DNA of 64,000 nt, taken from positions 1-64,000 of the forward strand of contig JAURVB010013546.1 in the NCBI GenBank assembly GCA_033002965.1, read 5' to 3'. Position numbers and translations under genes: made by a program. The stretch is from Piper betle. Taxonomy: Eukaryota; Streptophyta; Magnoliopsida; Piperales; Piperaceae. The first letter of the stretch is position 1, and the number at the start of each line of letters is the position of its first letter. The notes under the pieces are model-generated. The model saw nothing but the letters and a program-made list of their open reading frames with translations. It ran no database searches and was not told the origin of the DNA. This document shows positions 48,488-59,640 of the stretch, one piece after another.

Positions 48488-50180
48488 CTCACGGGTAGGG
48501 CTGCTAAATGAGCGAGCGAGCAGAGCTCGCCTTGTACTCAAACTCAACTCGAATAGATCGAAATTCGTTCTAACTCGACTCGAGATCGAACGAGTTTTGA
48601 GCATGTATGCTCGAAATTAACTCGAATATTTCTTATACTGTTCAAGCTCGACTTGAGCTCGAATACACTTAAACTATTAAATTCTAAGAGCTCGCTTGAA
48701 ATTGGCTCAATTGGGAGCTTGAAACTAGCTCGATTGGGAGCTCAAAACAGACTCGTTTGGGAGCTCGAAACGAGGTCGTTTATAAGCTCGAAAATAGATC
48801 GTTTTGGAGAAAAATATATATTTATAAATATTAAAAATTAACAAAATAATCTATCAACAAAATAGTCTCTCGTACTCACAATTCTGGCAATTGTTGTCGG
48901 CAGCAATTACAGTTGGGATGGCAGTCGTATGGGGTACCGTTGGTACCAGCTTGGCGAGCCTTACGCGTCTACGACATCAACAAGGTTGGTGGAAGAGGTG
49001 GCTCGCCGAAAAAGGGCAAAATAGGGGCGGTCAGTGGTGGGGTGACGAGATCTTGCCGGGATGGGTGGTGCTGGGCTCCACTCCAGTCGGGGAAGATCTC
49101 AGAAGGGTTGTTGATGTCAAGACGGCGACTAGTTGGCAACGGCAACGATCGCCATCGGCGGGAGCACGGCATAGTCACGTGTGCTTCATTGCGTCGTGAA
49201 GGCCGAATGGCGGAGGGAATGGTCAGCGATGCTCTGACGATGACTGGCAGCGTTGATCGGCGGTGGTGCGGCAATTTTTTGGCAACTGTTGCTGGTGGCA
49301 GCTACAATCAGGATGGCTGTGGTATGGGGTACCATTGGCATGGCTCGGCGAGCCCGATGAGCCTACGATGTCGACAAGGTCGGCAGGGGAGGCAACTCAC
49401 CGAAAAAAGGACAAAACAGGGGCAGTCGATGGTGGGGTGACAAGATCTATCTAGGATGGGCGGCGCTGGGCTCCACTCTGGTTGGGGAAGGTCGCGGAGG
49501 GTCAACAACGTCGAGACAACGACTGGATGGCAGCGGCGACGCTCATCGTCAACGGCATCGATGACGGGAGCATGGCGCGGTCGCGGCGGCTCCGTCTTAT
49601 CGTGGAGGCCAAGCGACGGCCGGACAACGAGGGGAATGGTTAGCGATGTTCTGACGGTAACTAACGGCATCAATCGGCGATAGTGTGGCAGCTGGAGGCA
49701 GCATTGGCAATGGAGAAGGAGGGCGGCGTCAACAGTATGGGGAATGAGAAGCGTCAAGGGGAGGGGAGGGGGAAGAAATGGGTCGGTGGCAATATCGTAA
49801 ATAAAAGTTGAATCGTCTCTGACTTGAGTAAAAAATAATAACTAACTTGTAATTAATTCTAAAAAATCCCAATAAATAGGAAAAAATCCCATAAAATATA
49901 ATACACACTATAACACCACAATGGTATATTATGTATATTATTATATTATATGACCAAATCAAGTTTGAGTCGACCTACGAGTCCATTTTGAGTAGAGTTC
50001 TAGTTATAACCGAGTCTAGTCGAGTCGAACACTGCCTTGCTCAAGCTCGACTCGTAGGATTCGAGTTCGAGTTGAGTTTGAGCTAGAGCATTTAAATGTT
50101 GAGTTTCGAGTTGAGTCGATTCTAGCCGAATGCCAAATGCTCACAAGCTAGCTTACTCAATTAGCAGCCCTACTCACAGG
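48488..50180 (+). mobile_element. hAT-type non-autonomous element with TIRs and 8-bp target duplication
   Basis: The element is 48496-50172 (1677 bp). The left end TAGGGCTGCTAA matches the right end TTAGCAGCCCTA as an exact 12-bp inverted repeat, extended imperfectly. The flanks CTCACGGG (48488-48495) and CTCACAGG (50173-50180) are 8-bp direct repeats with one difference, the length typical of hAT. Both sub-terminal regions are dense in GAGCTCGA/TCGAGT motifs. No transposase is present; the middle is the GC-rich module. Confidence 0.8.
48872..49915 (+). repeat. GC-rich repeat module, copy 2, with internal tandem duplication
   Basis: It matches 1155-2007. Inside it, 48895-49240 and 49280-49690 are two diverged direct copies (each with GGGTACC, CTCGGCGAGCC or TTGGCGAGCC, GGTGGGGTGACAAGATC or a variant, and GGGATGG or AGGATGG). 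It contains no domain-bearing frame. Confidence 0.65.
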
Positions 50181-50722
50181 AAAAGAGAGGGGAAGGAAAG
50201 AGAGGGGAGGGGGAGGAGAAAGGAAGGAAAGGAGAGGCCATGGTGGGTGAGATGACAGGCGGAAAGGGAAGGCAATGGTGGCCAGCGGCAACGGCTGTGG
50301 CAGTGAGTAGCAATGGTGCAAGTCAGGGAAGGGGGGGGGGGGGGCAGCCGTGGGGGAGGAGAAGGGAAGAAGGGAAGGGAGGGGAGAAGGAGAATAAAGA
50401 GAAGAGGAAATGAGAAGGAGGAAGGAGGAAGGAGGAGGAAGAATGAGAAAGAGGGAAAGGGATGGGCCTTCAGTAGAGAAAAGGAGGGAGGAGGTAGAAC
50501 GACCACGAGAAAAGGGCAGAGAAGAAAGAAAGAAAGAAAAGGGGAGGGAGAGAAAACCAAAGAAGAAAAAAGGATGGGTGAGAAAAAGGGAAAAAGAAAA
50601 AGGAAGGACTCAGGGAAAGGGAAAGGAAAGGAAAAATAAAGAAAAGAGAGAAAATAAAAAGAAAAAAAAGAGAAAAAAGAAAGAGGGAGAAGGAAAGAAA
50701 GAGGGAAAGAGAGAGATAATAC
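50181..50722 (+). repeat. Purine-rich (GGA/GAAA) low-complexity tract
   Basis: More than 500 bases are almost all G and A on the plus strand, including an uninterrupted G run near 50331-50344. Long frames here encode only Lys/Glu/Arg/Gly strings (or Phe/Ser/Leu on the other strand) and are not genes. Confidence 0.9.
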
Positions 50723-53091
50723 ACTTGAAATGCAAGCAACACGACTCTAAGCATAACTTGACACAAACATAAAACACGCACCAAAATAAGAGCAACACGA
50801 ATTTAATCTACACAATACAACCGAACAAAAGACAAGCTACTGACTTGACAATTAAAACTGACTATAACTCAACCGCAGAGACATTTAATGTTCAAGCCCA
50901 CAACAACATATAATGATCCTCCTAGTATCAGACCAATCAAACCGAACCAACCGTGTACTACTTGGACCGAACCAAGTAAAAACCAAACATAAACCATCGA
51001 GCCGACTGGCCGTTTACAAATATTGTAAAATAATTAGAAGACACTTATCAAATAATTAGATGACATATGCAAACGTGGCAAAACAAATCCTAATTACAAT
51101 AGAAAATTAAAATTTTTATTAACAGAAAATAAAGAATAATATTGTAAAATAATTAGAAGATATGTGACAACAACGCATTAAAAGTCTTTTATTTTATATA
51201 TTAATAGAGATAGTTATAGTCAAACTATCTTCAGACTATCTTATAAGAAAATAATATTGAGTTAATTGTTTTATTTACAAATAAAATATAATATCTAAAT
51301 AAAATTTTAAAATTGTCATAATTACCTAGAAAGCTAAGGATTTCTAGCACTTTACCGCCCACCTGGTGGAGCTGCGAATAGATCAAGTTTGCAGCGCCAA
51401 TGGACGGGTTTGTGTAATTCGACAAAGTTCTTCTCTTGAGTCTAATGCTAGCTGCTACTGATTATAAGCTACTGTAAATGCGTGTTTTCACTGTTGGGAA
51501 TTATAGGAATGTCAAGAGTCCAAGACTAGTTGCTATTTGCCATCACAGAGCTTGTTGATTTGAGAGTGAGAAGAATGGGAAATTTTCGTAATTATTTATT
51601 TTGATCTCTCATACACGATTCTTCTCTATATGTAGCTCACCATTTTGCTTTCCGCCTTAATTTCTTCCACTGCCCTCTTATTATTCATCTTCCACACTTG
51701 ATTATTTGCCACTTGATAAATAGTTAGGCTGCCAAATTAAACACTCACAGATTGTTAATGATCATTGCTCTCGATAATACCGACTAAACTAATGCTTCAG
51801 AAAATCAATTTCACTTAAATCTAACCATCCATTCAAATCACAAGTCCCTTGAATTTATCATCTATAGCTAGTAAGTAGAGGTAAGAACTTTTTTCAAGGT
51901 GAGTTAAGAAATGTTAGTTATATTAATGAATTACAACATCCGGCACAATGTTACCATCCGATTCAACCATAATTAACTTTATAACTAGATATAAAAATTG
52001 GGTGATCAGGGTACAAATTAAGGTGGCGAACTTTAATTTTCAATTACAAATTTTCCTTTACTATCATAATCCCACTCGATAATCAGAAAGCAACATTGAA
52101 CTTATAGATTTGCATGGTTAACCCGAAATGTTTTGTGCGGGAACAATGAATACTTAATTTTGTCGTAAAATTGTACATTGCCGCCACCAAGCTTATAAGA
52201 TAAAAGAAGATATAGAGGGGTAAATAGAATCTAAAACATACAGTCCACAGACCACACAGACCAGGGAAAAAATTCCTTGTCGCTAATTTGTAAGCAGTCG
52301 AATAAATGAAATAACAAAAATACCCATATTGTCTCACATTAGTCCGAGATCACATTTTTAAAAATTTCTTATAAATACAAAAGCCATAGTTTCCTGCTAA
52401 TAGATTGAGATTGCTTCCGCTATTTTCCTGACCATTAGGTAGGAAATAAGCAACCTTAAATGCAAACTCAAAATGGACACTTTATGATCAAGAAATTAAT
52501 CAGGGCATGATAGGCGCTCGGTCATGTGGAAATCACAAAATAACTGAAGTTGAATATATAGTAAAAATAATGGAGAAAAGACGAGCGAGTCAATGTTGTA
52601 TAGATCATGTATTAGATACAGTAACCACATTCCACCATTAGTATTAACTTTGTTCTTTGATCTAAGCTACACATGATCAAAACGTCATTTAAGTATCATT
52701 TTATACTTCAATTATCTTCAACCCTCCATAGACATGCAGCAATATATTGCAGTCAATAGATGAGCTATTTTGCTGCCAATTTTCCGATGAACAAGAAGAA
52801 CAGGCTACGTACAAGGTCATAAACGAAGTCAAGTAATTACCTTCAATCTTCGGGTGGAGAGGACTTTCATGGTGTCATGTCACTCTTGTCTAGGAGGAAA
52901 TGTTCAACTCTCCTACACATAGCAAGCAAGCTTCTAGAATCAAATTGCTCGAAGAAATGGCTACTCAAAAGGGCTTTATGTATAAACTATCTAAAAAGGT
53001 TGTCATCGCCCAGATCAGACTTCAATCTTTCTTGAACCTTTTGGTGTTCTTATGAACTCTGACCAATAACCCAATAAGTCGGTCCTAGAAA
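50723..53091. other. Intergenic stretch with a possible copia-type solo LTR
   Basis: 51025-51170 repeats AT-rich phrases found at 44.4 kb. A minus-strand exon-like segment at 51320-51425 (YTNPSIGAANLIYSQ, GGKVLEILSFLG, then a donor) belongs to no family I can name. 51493-51697 starts TGTTGGGAATTATAG and ends CATCTTCCACA with an internal TATATG; it resembles a ~205-bp LTR but lacks a target duplication. Confidence 0.35.
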
Positions 53092-53850
53092 GTGTTGGGT
53101 TCATCCCACATCGGTCGTATATAATGTTGGTGGCTTATATATAGGCTAATGGGAAAGTCTTATTTATTTGATTAAGAGAGACTTATGACACCTATTGGAA
53201 GTCTCTTTTGAGGGCCTAACAAGTATTGACTTGATGATCTAAGGAAGGGGGCCTAACAAGTATTGACTTGATGATCTAAGGAAGGGAGTTTACCAACAAG
53301 TGTTGACTTGATGATCTAAGGAAGGGAGTTGGAGTTTACCAACAAGTGTTGACCTGATGATTTAAGGAGAGGTGATAAAAAGGTGGTTTATCCCATGATA
53401 GTTTTAGTGTCACCTAATGTGTGAAGGGGGTCTATCCCATGATAGTTTCGGGGTCGCCTGATGTGTGAATGAAAGTTAGGTGGTTTATCCCATGATAGTT
53501 TTAGTGTCGCCTAATGTGTGAAGGGGGTCTATCCCATGATAGTTTCGGGGTCGCCTGATGTGTGAATGAAAGTTGTTAAGTGTATCCCATGATAGTTTAG
53601 TGGTCACCCGATGTGTGTGAATGAGTGTTGTTAAGTGTATCCCATGATAGTTTAGTGGTCACCCGATGTGTGAAGGGGAGTTAGATTTATCAGGTCTATC
53701 CTACGATAGGGGAGTTGTTAGGTTTATCTTACATCGGTCGTGGATGATGTTGGTGAAAGCCTAATGTTGGTAACTTGTATATAGACTAATGAAAAAACCT
53801 TATTTTTTGAATTAACTTTTAGATTAAGAGAAGCCTGTGACAACTATTGT
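53092..53850 (+). repeat. Two minisatellite arrays between promoter-like direct repeats
   Basis: Flanking repeats at 53092-53210 and 53713-53850 share TGTTGGG or TGTTAGG, ATC(CC/TT)ACATCGGTCGT, GATGTTGGTG or a variant, TATATAG and a GATTAAGAGA tail. Between them, array 1 (53211-53365) has four copies of CAAGTRTTGAC...GATCTAAGGA. Array 2 (53391-53720) has six or seven copies of TATCCCATGATAGTTT followed by a TCNCCTGATGTGTGAA-like part, partly arranged as a 97-bp dimer. Confidence 0.75.
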
Positions 53851-53980
53851 AAGTCTCTTTTAGTAGCTTTTGGATTAAAAGAGGCACTTTAGTAGCTTTT
53901 GGATTAAAGAGGCTCATAAGACGCCCGTGACACTTATTTTAAGTCACTTTTGAAGGGCCGTTTAGGCCCAAAAAGGGCAT
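53851..53980. other. Short spacer with imperfect duplication
   Basis: AGTAGCTTTTGGATTAAA occurs twice (about 53861 and 53890), continuing the flank of the minisatellite. Confidence 0.5.
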
Positions 53981-54401
53981 TGTAACGACCAGGCCCAAAG
54001 TGCAACGTAATGAGCTAAGTCATTTCTTTAAAATGGGTACCCCGGAAGTTAAAGATCTCTAGTTGTGGGACTAAGTTGAGGGATCTCACAATCTACCCAC
54101 CTTAGGAAATTTCGTCCCCGAAATACCTATTCTTAGCCCGTTGCTAGCCCCAGCCCACGACCTTTTTGGCCTGTGACCGACAACCTAGCCAACGTCCCTA
54201 GTCCATCCCACCATCTAACACGGAACCAGGTCGGCTCTGATACTATTTGTAACGACCCAGCCCAAAGTGTAACGTAATGGGCTAAGTCATTTCTTTAAAA
54301 TGGGTACCCCGGAAGTTAAAGATCTCTAGTCCATTCCCACTTATAAACAGGATCTTCTTCCAATAAGTATTAGATGTAGGACTAAGTTAAGGGATCTCAC
54401 A
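53981..54401 (-). mobile_element. TRIM (miniature LTR retrotransposon)
   Basis: Direct terminal repeats 53981-54090 (110 bp) and 54248-54401 (154 bp) start TGTAACGACC and end GATCTCACA; the shorter one lacks an internal ~45 bp. Next to the right copy the minus strand reads AGTATCAGAGCC (54244-54233), an initiator-Met tRNA primer site, so the right copy is the 5' LTR. The internal region is only 157 bp and noncoding. A target duplication is not clear (GGCAT against TACAT). Confidence 0.85.
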
Positions 54402-55422
54402 TACATCATGAATGACGTATACATTCGCTACTATTCAAGAAAGGAAGCGTGACGCCGGAAAAAAGATACAACTTTTTCTTCAATAAGAATCTAGTTAATC
54501 ATAAGCTGTATACGTTGCTCTAATTTACCAGGGACTTATTTCTTCCTTTCACACTCGAAAATCATATCACGGTGAAATAGAAGCCTGGATAAATAAACTA
54601 CAATTTGATAAATTTTAAAGTGAAATTCGAGCCAGCCAATTTTGTGTTATCGTAGTGGGAAATCGGGTTTTACTGTAGCGAAATGATGCTGATAATTCGG
54701 TACACCAGAAGTGATTTTTGAGCTAGCGTTCACACAGGGAAAGATAAGACTAGCATGACACGGCACATTTAACAATCCAGGAGAAACCAGAAGTACCGAT
54801 TCCAAATGTATTGTAATATTAAAATCCTGAGCTAAACCTTTTACAACACTGCAGAGTGTAGATGCTGACGGGTGGTGGTCTGGGAAGGGCACCATCGTTG
54901 CAGCGTGTCTATAATTGACTTGCTAACATGATGCCTTTTATCGAGAAAAAAACCAAAAACCCAAATAAAAAATTTATGAGACCACATGTAAAAGAGCTCA
55001 ACAGAGCTGATAAAAAACGTCCAACTTATCTAAGATACGTTGTACCCAGATTTCTGATCTTTGCGAGAAGGCGATTAAACATGAAATGTACATCACAGCA
55101 GAAGCTTGTTGAAAATTGAAAGCAAGACGTGGAACAAGGTAGCACACTTCAGTACTAATTGTGAGCAGGAATAGGTTAAAAGAAATAGAGTATAAATATG
55201 GTACACCTTTTAAAATATTGGAGGCAGGCTAAAATATGATAATTCTTATTACGTATACAGAAAATGTCAAGATTTCACCCCTACCTCCACCCTCCTCTGC
55301 CACAGAATTCAAAATGTACCGATAAAACAAAAGGCAAACAGAAAATGCTTGATCCATGGACCAAAAAATTCATTTCAAAGATAACTCCCAGAATTGCCAG
55401 CAATGAGAATTCTACAACCAAC
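54402..55422. other. Intergenic stretch and 3' flank of CSN7
   Basis: No gene recognised. 55200-55422 is probably the 3' untranslated region of CSN7. Short frames at 54647-54895 and 54928-55119 carry no domain. Confidence 0.4.
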
Positions 55423-57609
55423 TCATGATGGCGGATGCCGCCTCCTGCAAATGTAGAAGAAAATGTTAGATTGAAAAGTAAGAAGTCTTTAAAATACAGA
55501 AATCTTGAACGGAGAGTAGTATACCGCTTGGGTCTGACGCGATCTTCTTCGTAGTCCATCACTCCAAGGTCACTGTAGACCCCATCATTACCTCGGGTGT
55601 CCATGTCTGCCTGCTTACATTGTACTTCTGTCACCATAAGTAACACATCGATGGATACATCCCATATGAAATCAGCAGACTTAACGTCATTTATTTAAGC
55701 TCCTCACAATCTTAAATGATCGACAACTATCTAGGAAGAATTATTAAACGGCATAGAGCAGTAGCTAGTATGAACCAAAAAATTAAAAAAAGTGACATAT
55801 AAATACCAAAAATTAACACACCTTCAGTGATTTTTTACTTCATCTACTTTGTCTTCTACTTCCTTTTGGTGTTTCTTAGCAGCTTCACCCATAGAATCCG
55901 CCCATTTAATTTTATCTTGAATTGAAACAAGAATATTATCTGAAACAGATAACCTGCATATAATCCATTTAGAAAACTCATCCAGCACAGATATTATTAC
56001 AGTTGTAAAAAAATCTCCAGTTCACTTTTAAACTTTTACCAATTGGATAATGTTTGTATCATGCCATTAAGCTGCCCAGGTCTCAAATCCCTCCCAGCGG
56101 CAAATTGTACCTGCAGTTCAATAAAGAATATTAGACTTTAAACTTTTGCAAATAAGATAAATGTATTCAGGGAAAGAAGAGGGGGTGTTGGTGGGCGGAG
56201 ACAGGGGGGAATTAAGAACTATGAAATTATCCAACATGACCTGAAAGCATCTTCGCAGCTGATCTAGTTTTCCTCTGACAATACCCTACAGAAACAAAGC
56301 ATAATTCAAATTAGTAATTTGCCACCACAAACATGCAACATATGATTTTGAAAATTATCTCCAACCTATGAGCGCATAACACATTTACAGGATTTCCATG
56401 ATATGTATATTATATCACTGAAAAAAGTAGAAATCAAAGGAAGTAGATGAAGCAATAGCTACATTACCTATGGTTGACTCCAAAGTATTCAACTAAATTT
56501 CTCACAAGAAAATAGCCAACTCATGATTTGTATCAGCAAAAACACTTGCTAACCTAACATAACAAGTGTTATGCAAAAAATTTCCAGTTTATAATCAGGC
56601 AATGTCTTCTAAACTTGATATCTAAAAAAGTAAAAAACCTCCATAGCCTTTCATCAAAACAAAGTTTGCTTCCTATAATCAAAGTATGAAAAGAATAGAA
56701 TGCAGCGCAACAAGCTACATGCTCAATTATTATCTTTTAAATAATACTCACAGCATACATGCACTCATTGATGAGGAAATCTTCTAGTTCGCGTACATTC
56801 AAAACATCTAGTTCCTGCATCAATTGGTCATATGGAAGAATCTGACACACACAAGAGAAAAAGACCATAAGCAAGAAGAATAACATGCTTTCCAGATGTT
56901 GTCAAAATCATTATCAGTATCATCAGCATCATCAGCATCATCATCAATCACGATTATTATTATTCAAACTTTATTCTGACTAGGCTGGGGTCAGCAGCAT
57001 GAATTTTGTGATATTGATTAATTGCTTTCACATTTAAATAAAGGAGACAAAAACATGCAGAAACAAAGTAAAAAGTTGTACGCAGGATGTTTTCCAATCA
57101 CTAGTCTTGATGACCGGGAGGATATTGAGGTGCATCTTCATCATCATCATCATATACGCTCCAACTTATTGAATAGACACAATGAGATGATGGATGATAA
57201 AACCTAGATTACTTCTAAAGGAAGCTGACAAAAGACACACAATTGAAGGAATGCCTTATTCGGACTAAAAAAACCAAATGGCAACTCCTTAAATTCTTCT
57301 CCTGATTCGTACCCTATATAACTGTTAGCTAACTTCTCTATCCATTAATTAATAAATATTATCAAGTGCAAGGGTGCAACAGTCAGGCAAAAAAAATTAC
57401 CTTATTCGCCTCAGCAAGAGTAAGAACAGTAAGTTGTTTAAGCTTGCGAGCCTGATCAGGAACCAGAGTTGGAAGATGAGTAGCATTACCTAAAACAGCA
57501 TGGCATGTCCGCAGTAAATGATGAGATTAAAACTCAAAGGTACAAAATGAAAACTGAAAATTCATCCAGTAAATGTGCTAGAAAAATCCAAGCGTCTCAA
57601 CTTCATCAT

Positions 57610-57696
<87 letters not shown>

Positions 57697-58576
57697 GTAA
57701 AAGCCCACAAAAGTAGCATCTAAAGATGTAAAATATACCAAAACGACATCGAATCATAAAAGAAAAAGCATCATGATTTTAAGTTGATGCAGTGAAAAAC
57801 ATGAAAAAAATTACTTCTTTTTTCATTTTTAATAGTTACAGAGTGCAAGAGTGTGAAGCAATGCATGTAAAACAAGACTTGTTCCCCGGCTTTTCAATTA
57901 TAACTCTTTTTCTTAGGCACAAGGCCAATCAAAATTCGATGCAATTTCTGATGCAGAATGCTGTTTCCAAAGTTGTCAACCAAAAGCCTAGAATAATCCT
58001 TGCTGTCCCTCTAAATACCAACATTCGTCAAATACAGAACTAGCGCCCAAAATCCAAGTACCATGCCAACGATAGCAACAAGCAATGCAGTTTCATACAT
58101 CAAATAGCCACAACGAGTTCACCAACGTCGTCCAATTCATCAAAACGAATACAATCTTAACACCAATCCAATCAACCTTAACAACTCTAAAAGCCGTAAT
58201 CCACCGCCCAAAATAAAAACCGCACTTACTCTTATAATCGCTCCAAGTGCCATGAGCAAACAATCGAAGCAGGTCGAGATACGCAGCGTACTCCGTGCCT
58301 TCAAGCTGCTAGCAAGCAAAAAAACAAGACAAACAAACAACCACCCAATGTCAACCAGACCACACGACACCAAAACCCTAGAGGCATACCAAAACCCCAG
58401 GGCGAGGGAGGGAGGACCTGGGCGAGGGAGGGGACGCCGAGGATCTCGGAGAAGGCGAAGAGGGAGGGGTGGGAGGTGGCCTGGACGATGACGCCGGTGA
58501 GGGCGCCACCGCGGAGGCCGGCGGCCTGGTGTGCGAAGTAGTCGATCAACTCCTCCTGCTTCTGCTCCACATCCAT
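55423..58576 (-). CDS. CSN7: COP9 signalosome subunit 7
   Basis: CSN7 is a PCI-domain scaffold subunit of the COP9 signalosome, which removes NEDD8 from cullins. Minus-strand exons are 58576-58418, 58305-58230, 57489-57401, 56841-56752, 56285-56241, 56110-56040, 55953-55839, 55610-55525 and 55444-55423, giving 250 residues in phase. MDVEQKQEELIDYF, ATSHPSLFAFSEIL, YAAYLDLLRLFAHGTW, QLTVLTLAEANK, ELEDFLINECMYAGIVRGK and FAAGRDLRPGQLN are diagnostic; the PCI/winged-helix part spans about 40-165. The tail GVMDYEEDRVRPKRRRHPP is the conserved C-terminus. Exon 7 is unusual: its usual end (near 55822) is out of frame because an A run is one base short, giving TGA. A GAA|GTAAAA donor at 55839 restores the frame but drops about six residues. 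The ATG choice follows the family start. Confidence 0.93.
57613..57692 (+). repeat. (AC)40 microsatellite in CSN7 intron 2
   Basis: An uninterrupted AC/CA run of about 80 bases in the intron between exons 2 and 3 of CSN7. Confidence 0.97.
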
Positions 58577-58990
58577 GGCTCTGTCCCGAACCAAAGCTGC
58601 GATCTTTTTCGTGTGGGGGAGGATCGGAGTAGACGTCAACGGCAGACGGCGGTTCTCTCGCCGGCACCCGCGCCGGCGACGGCGCAGGAGATGGGGAGTC
58701 GAAGGTTTGGCAATTGATGTCCCTCCGTGGAGACGTAATAATTAATAAATCCTAAGAGATGTTCCCTTTGATTTTGTTTAGAGATAATGACAAATATATT
58801 TGCCATAAATAGAATAGATTATAGTTTTAAGATAAATGTTTACTCGATGCCTGTAGATAGGCATTGAAGGAATTATGTTTATCTTTTTTTTCATTTCTTT
58901 TACATGGATTTATAGTAATTGAATTAGAACGATAAGTCGTAATCAGAAGAGACAACTAATTACAATTATAAGAATTTTCTTGGCTATCAA
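58577..58990. other. CSN7 5' leader and upstream flank
   Basis: 58577-58735 is GC-rich and probably the 5' leader and core promoter of CSN7. Beyond about 58740 the sequence becomes AT-rich and repeat-like. No TATA box is obvious. Confidence 0.45.
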
Positions 58991-59640
58991 TCCAAATCAA
59001 TAATAAGTAGATAAGAATAATTACGGCATAAACTTAAAGCAACAGAGCGAAAATCGGAAGTCCTAGATTTAATCTCGGGTGGTGGGATCCTTCTTTCGAC
59101 CTTTATTTAATTAGTGTTTAATTAGTTTTAGATTTACTTGTTAGTTAGACGAATTACTCTTCTTTTGCTAGTTGATTCCGTATTTTAATTTTCAGCATTT
59201 AGCTTTAGTTAATTTTTATTTTAGTTTTAGTTAGAATAAATTATTCAAGAGTTAATTTAATCTAGTTAAGTACATTAGTTAATTAAAATAAAATAAAATT
59301 TTGGAAATTGTTCTTATTGTTCTTGGTGGGAACAATCTCATACTCATCGCTATGTTATTTATTCGATATATACACTTGTGTTACATAAAAATCACATCAA
59401 ATTTTTTGCGCTATTGTCGGGGAGCAACTTTTATTTCCTTAGATTTTATCTTGTTTGTTTAGTTAATTTGCTTAATCTAATTCTTGCTTTAATTGATTTT
59501 AGAATCACGTATCACAGTGCAAGAAAAGACATGCCAAAAAAACAAAAAGGAAAGAAGGCAAGCTATGACGCAACATCCAGGAAATAACGACGACCAAAGG
59601 CTTCAAAATTTGCAGCAGGTTAACAAAGTGAAGAGCCGAG
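58991..59640 (+). mobile_element. Gypsy LTR end and primer-binding region, remnant
   Basis: TTTGCGCTATTGTCGGGGAG (59405-59424) is a close variant of TGGCGCCGTTGCCGGGGA, the primer site (tRNA-Asp type) of the Athila/Tat group of Ty3/gypsy. The LTR would end ATCACA at 59396. A Lys-rich start (MPKKQKGKKASYD, about 59531) and CAACATCCAGG downstream could be a gag remnant. No pol is seen. Confidence 0.5.

Noticed and set aside
50174..50798. Lys/Glu-rich (plus) and Phe/Ser-rich (minus) open frames
   Set aside because: They are translations of a purine-rich low-complexity tract.
51231..51425. Minus-strand exon-like segment with YTNPSIGAANLIYSQL
   Set aside because: It looks protein-like and ends at a possible donor, but I recognise no family, no start and no partner exon.
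53103..53150. Possible U-snRNA gene after an RTCCCACATCG element and TATA box
   Set aside because: No sequence resembling U1-U6 follows at the expected distance, and the motif sits in a repeat with a second damaged copy.
53391..53720. Regularly spaced direct repeats that superficially resemble a CRISPR array
   Set aside because: The 'spacers' are themselves repeated and the units diverge gradually. This is a plant minisatellite in nuclear DNA.
57505..57723. Open frame with a long Thr-His repeat
   Set aside because: It is the (AC)40 microsatellite read in one frame, inside a CSN7 intron.
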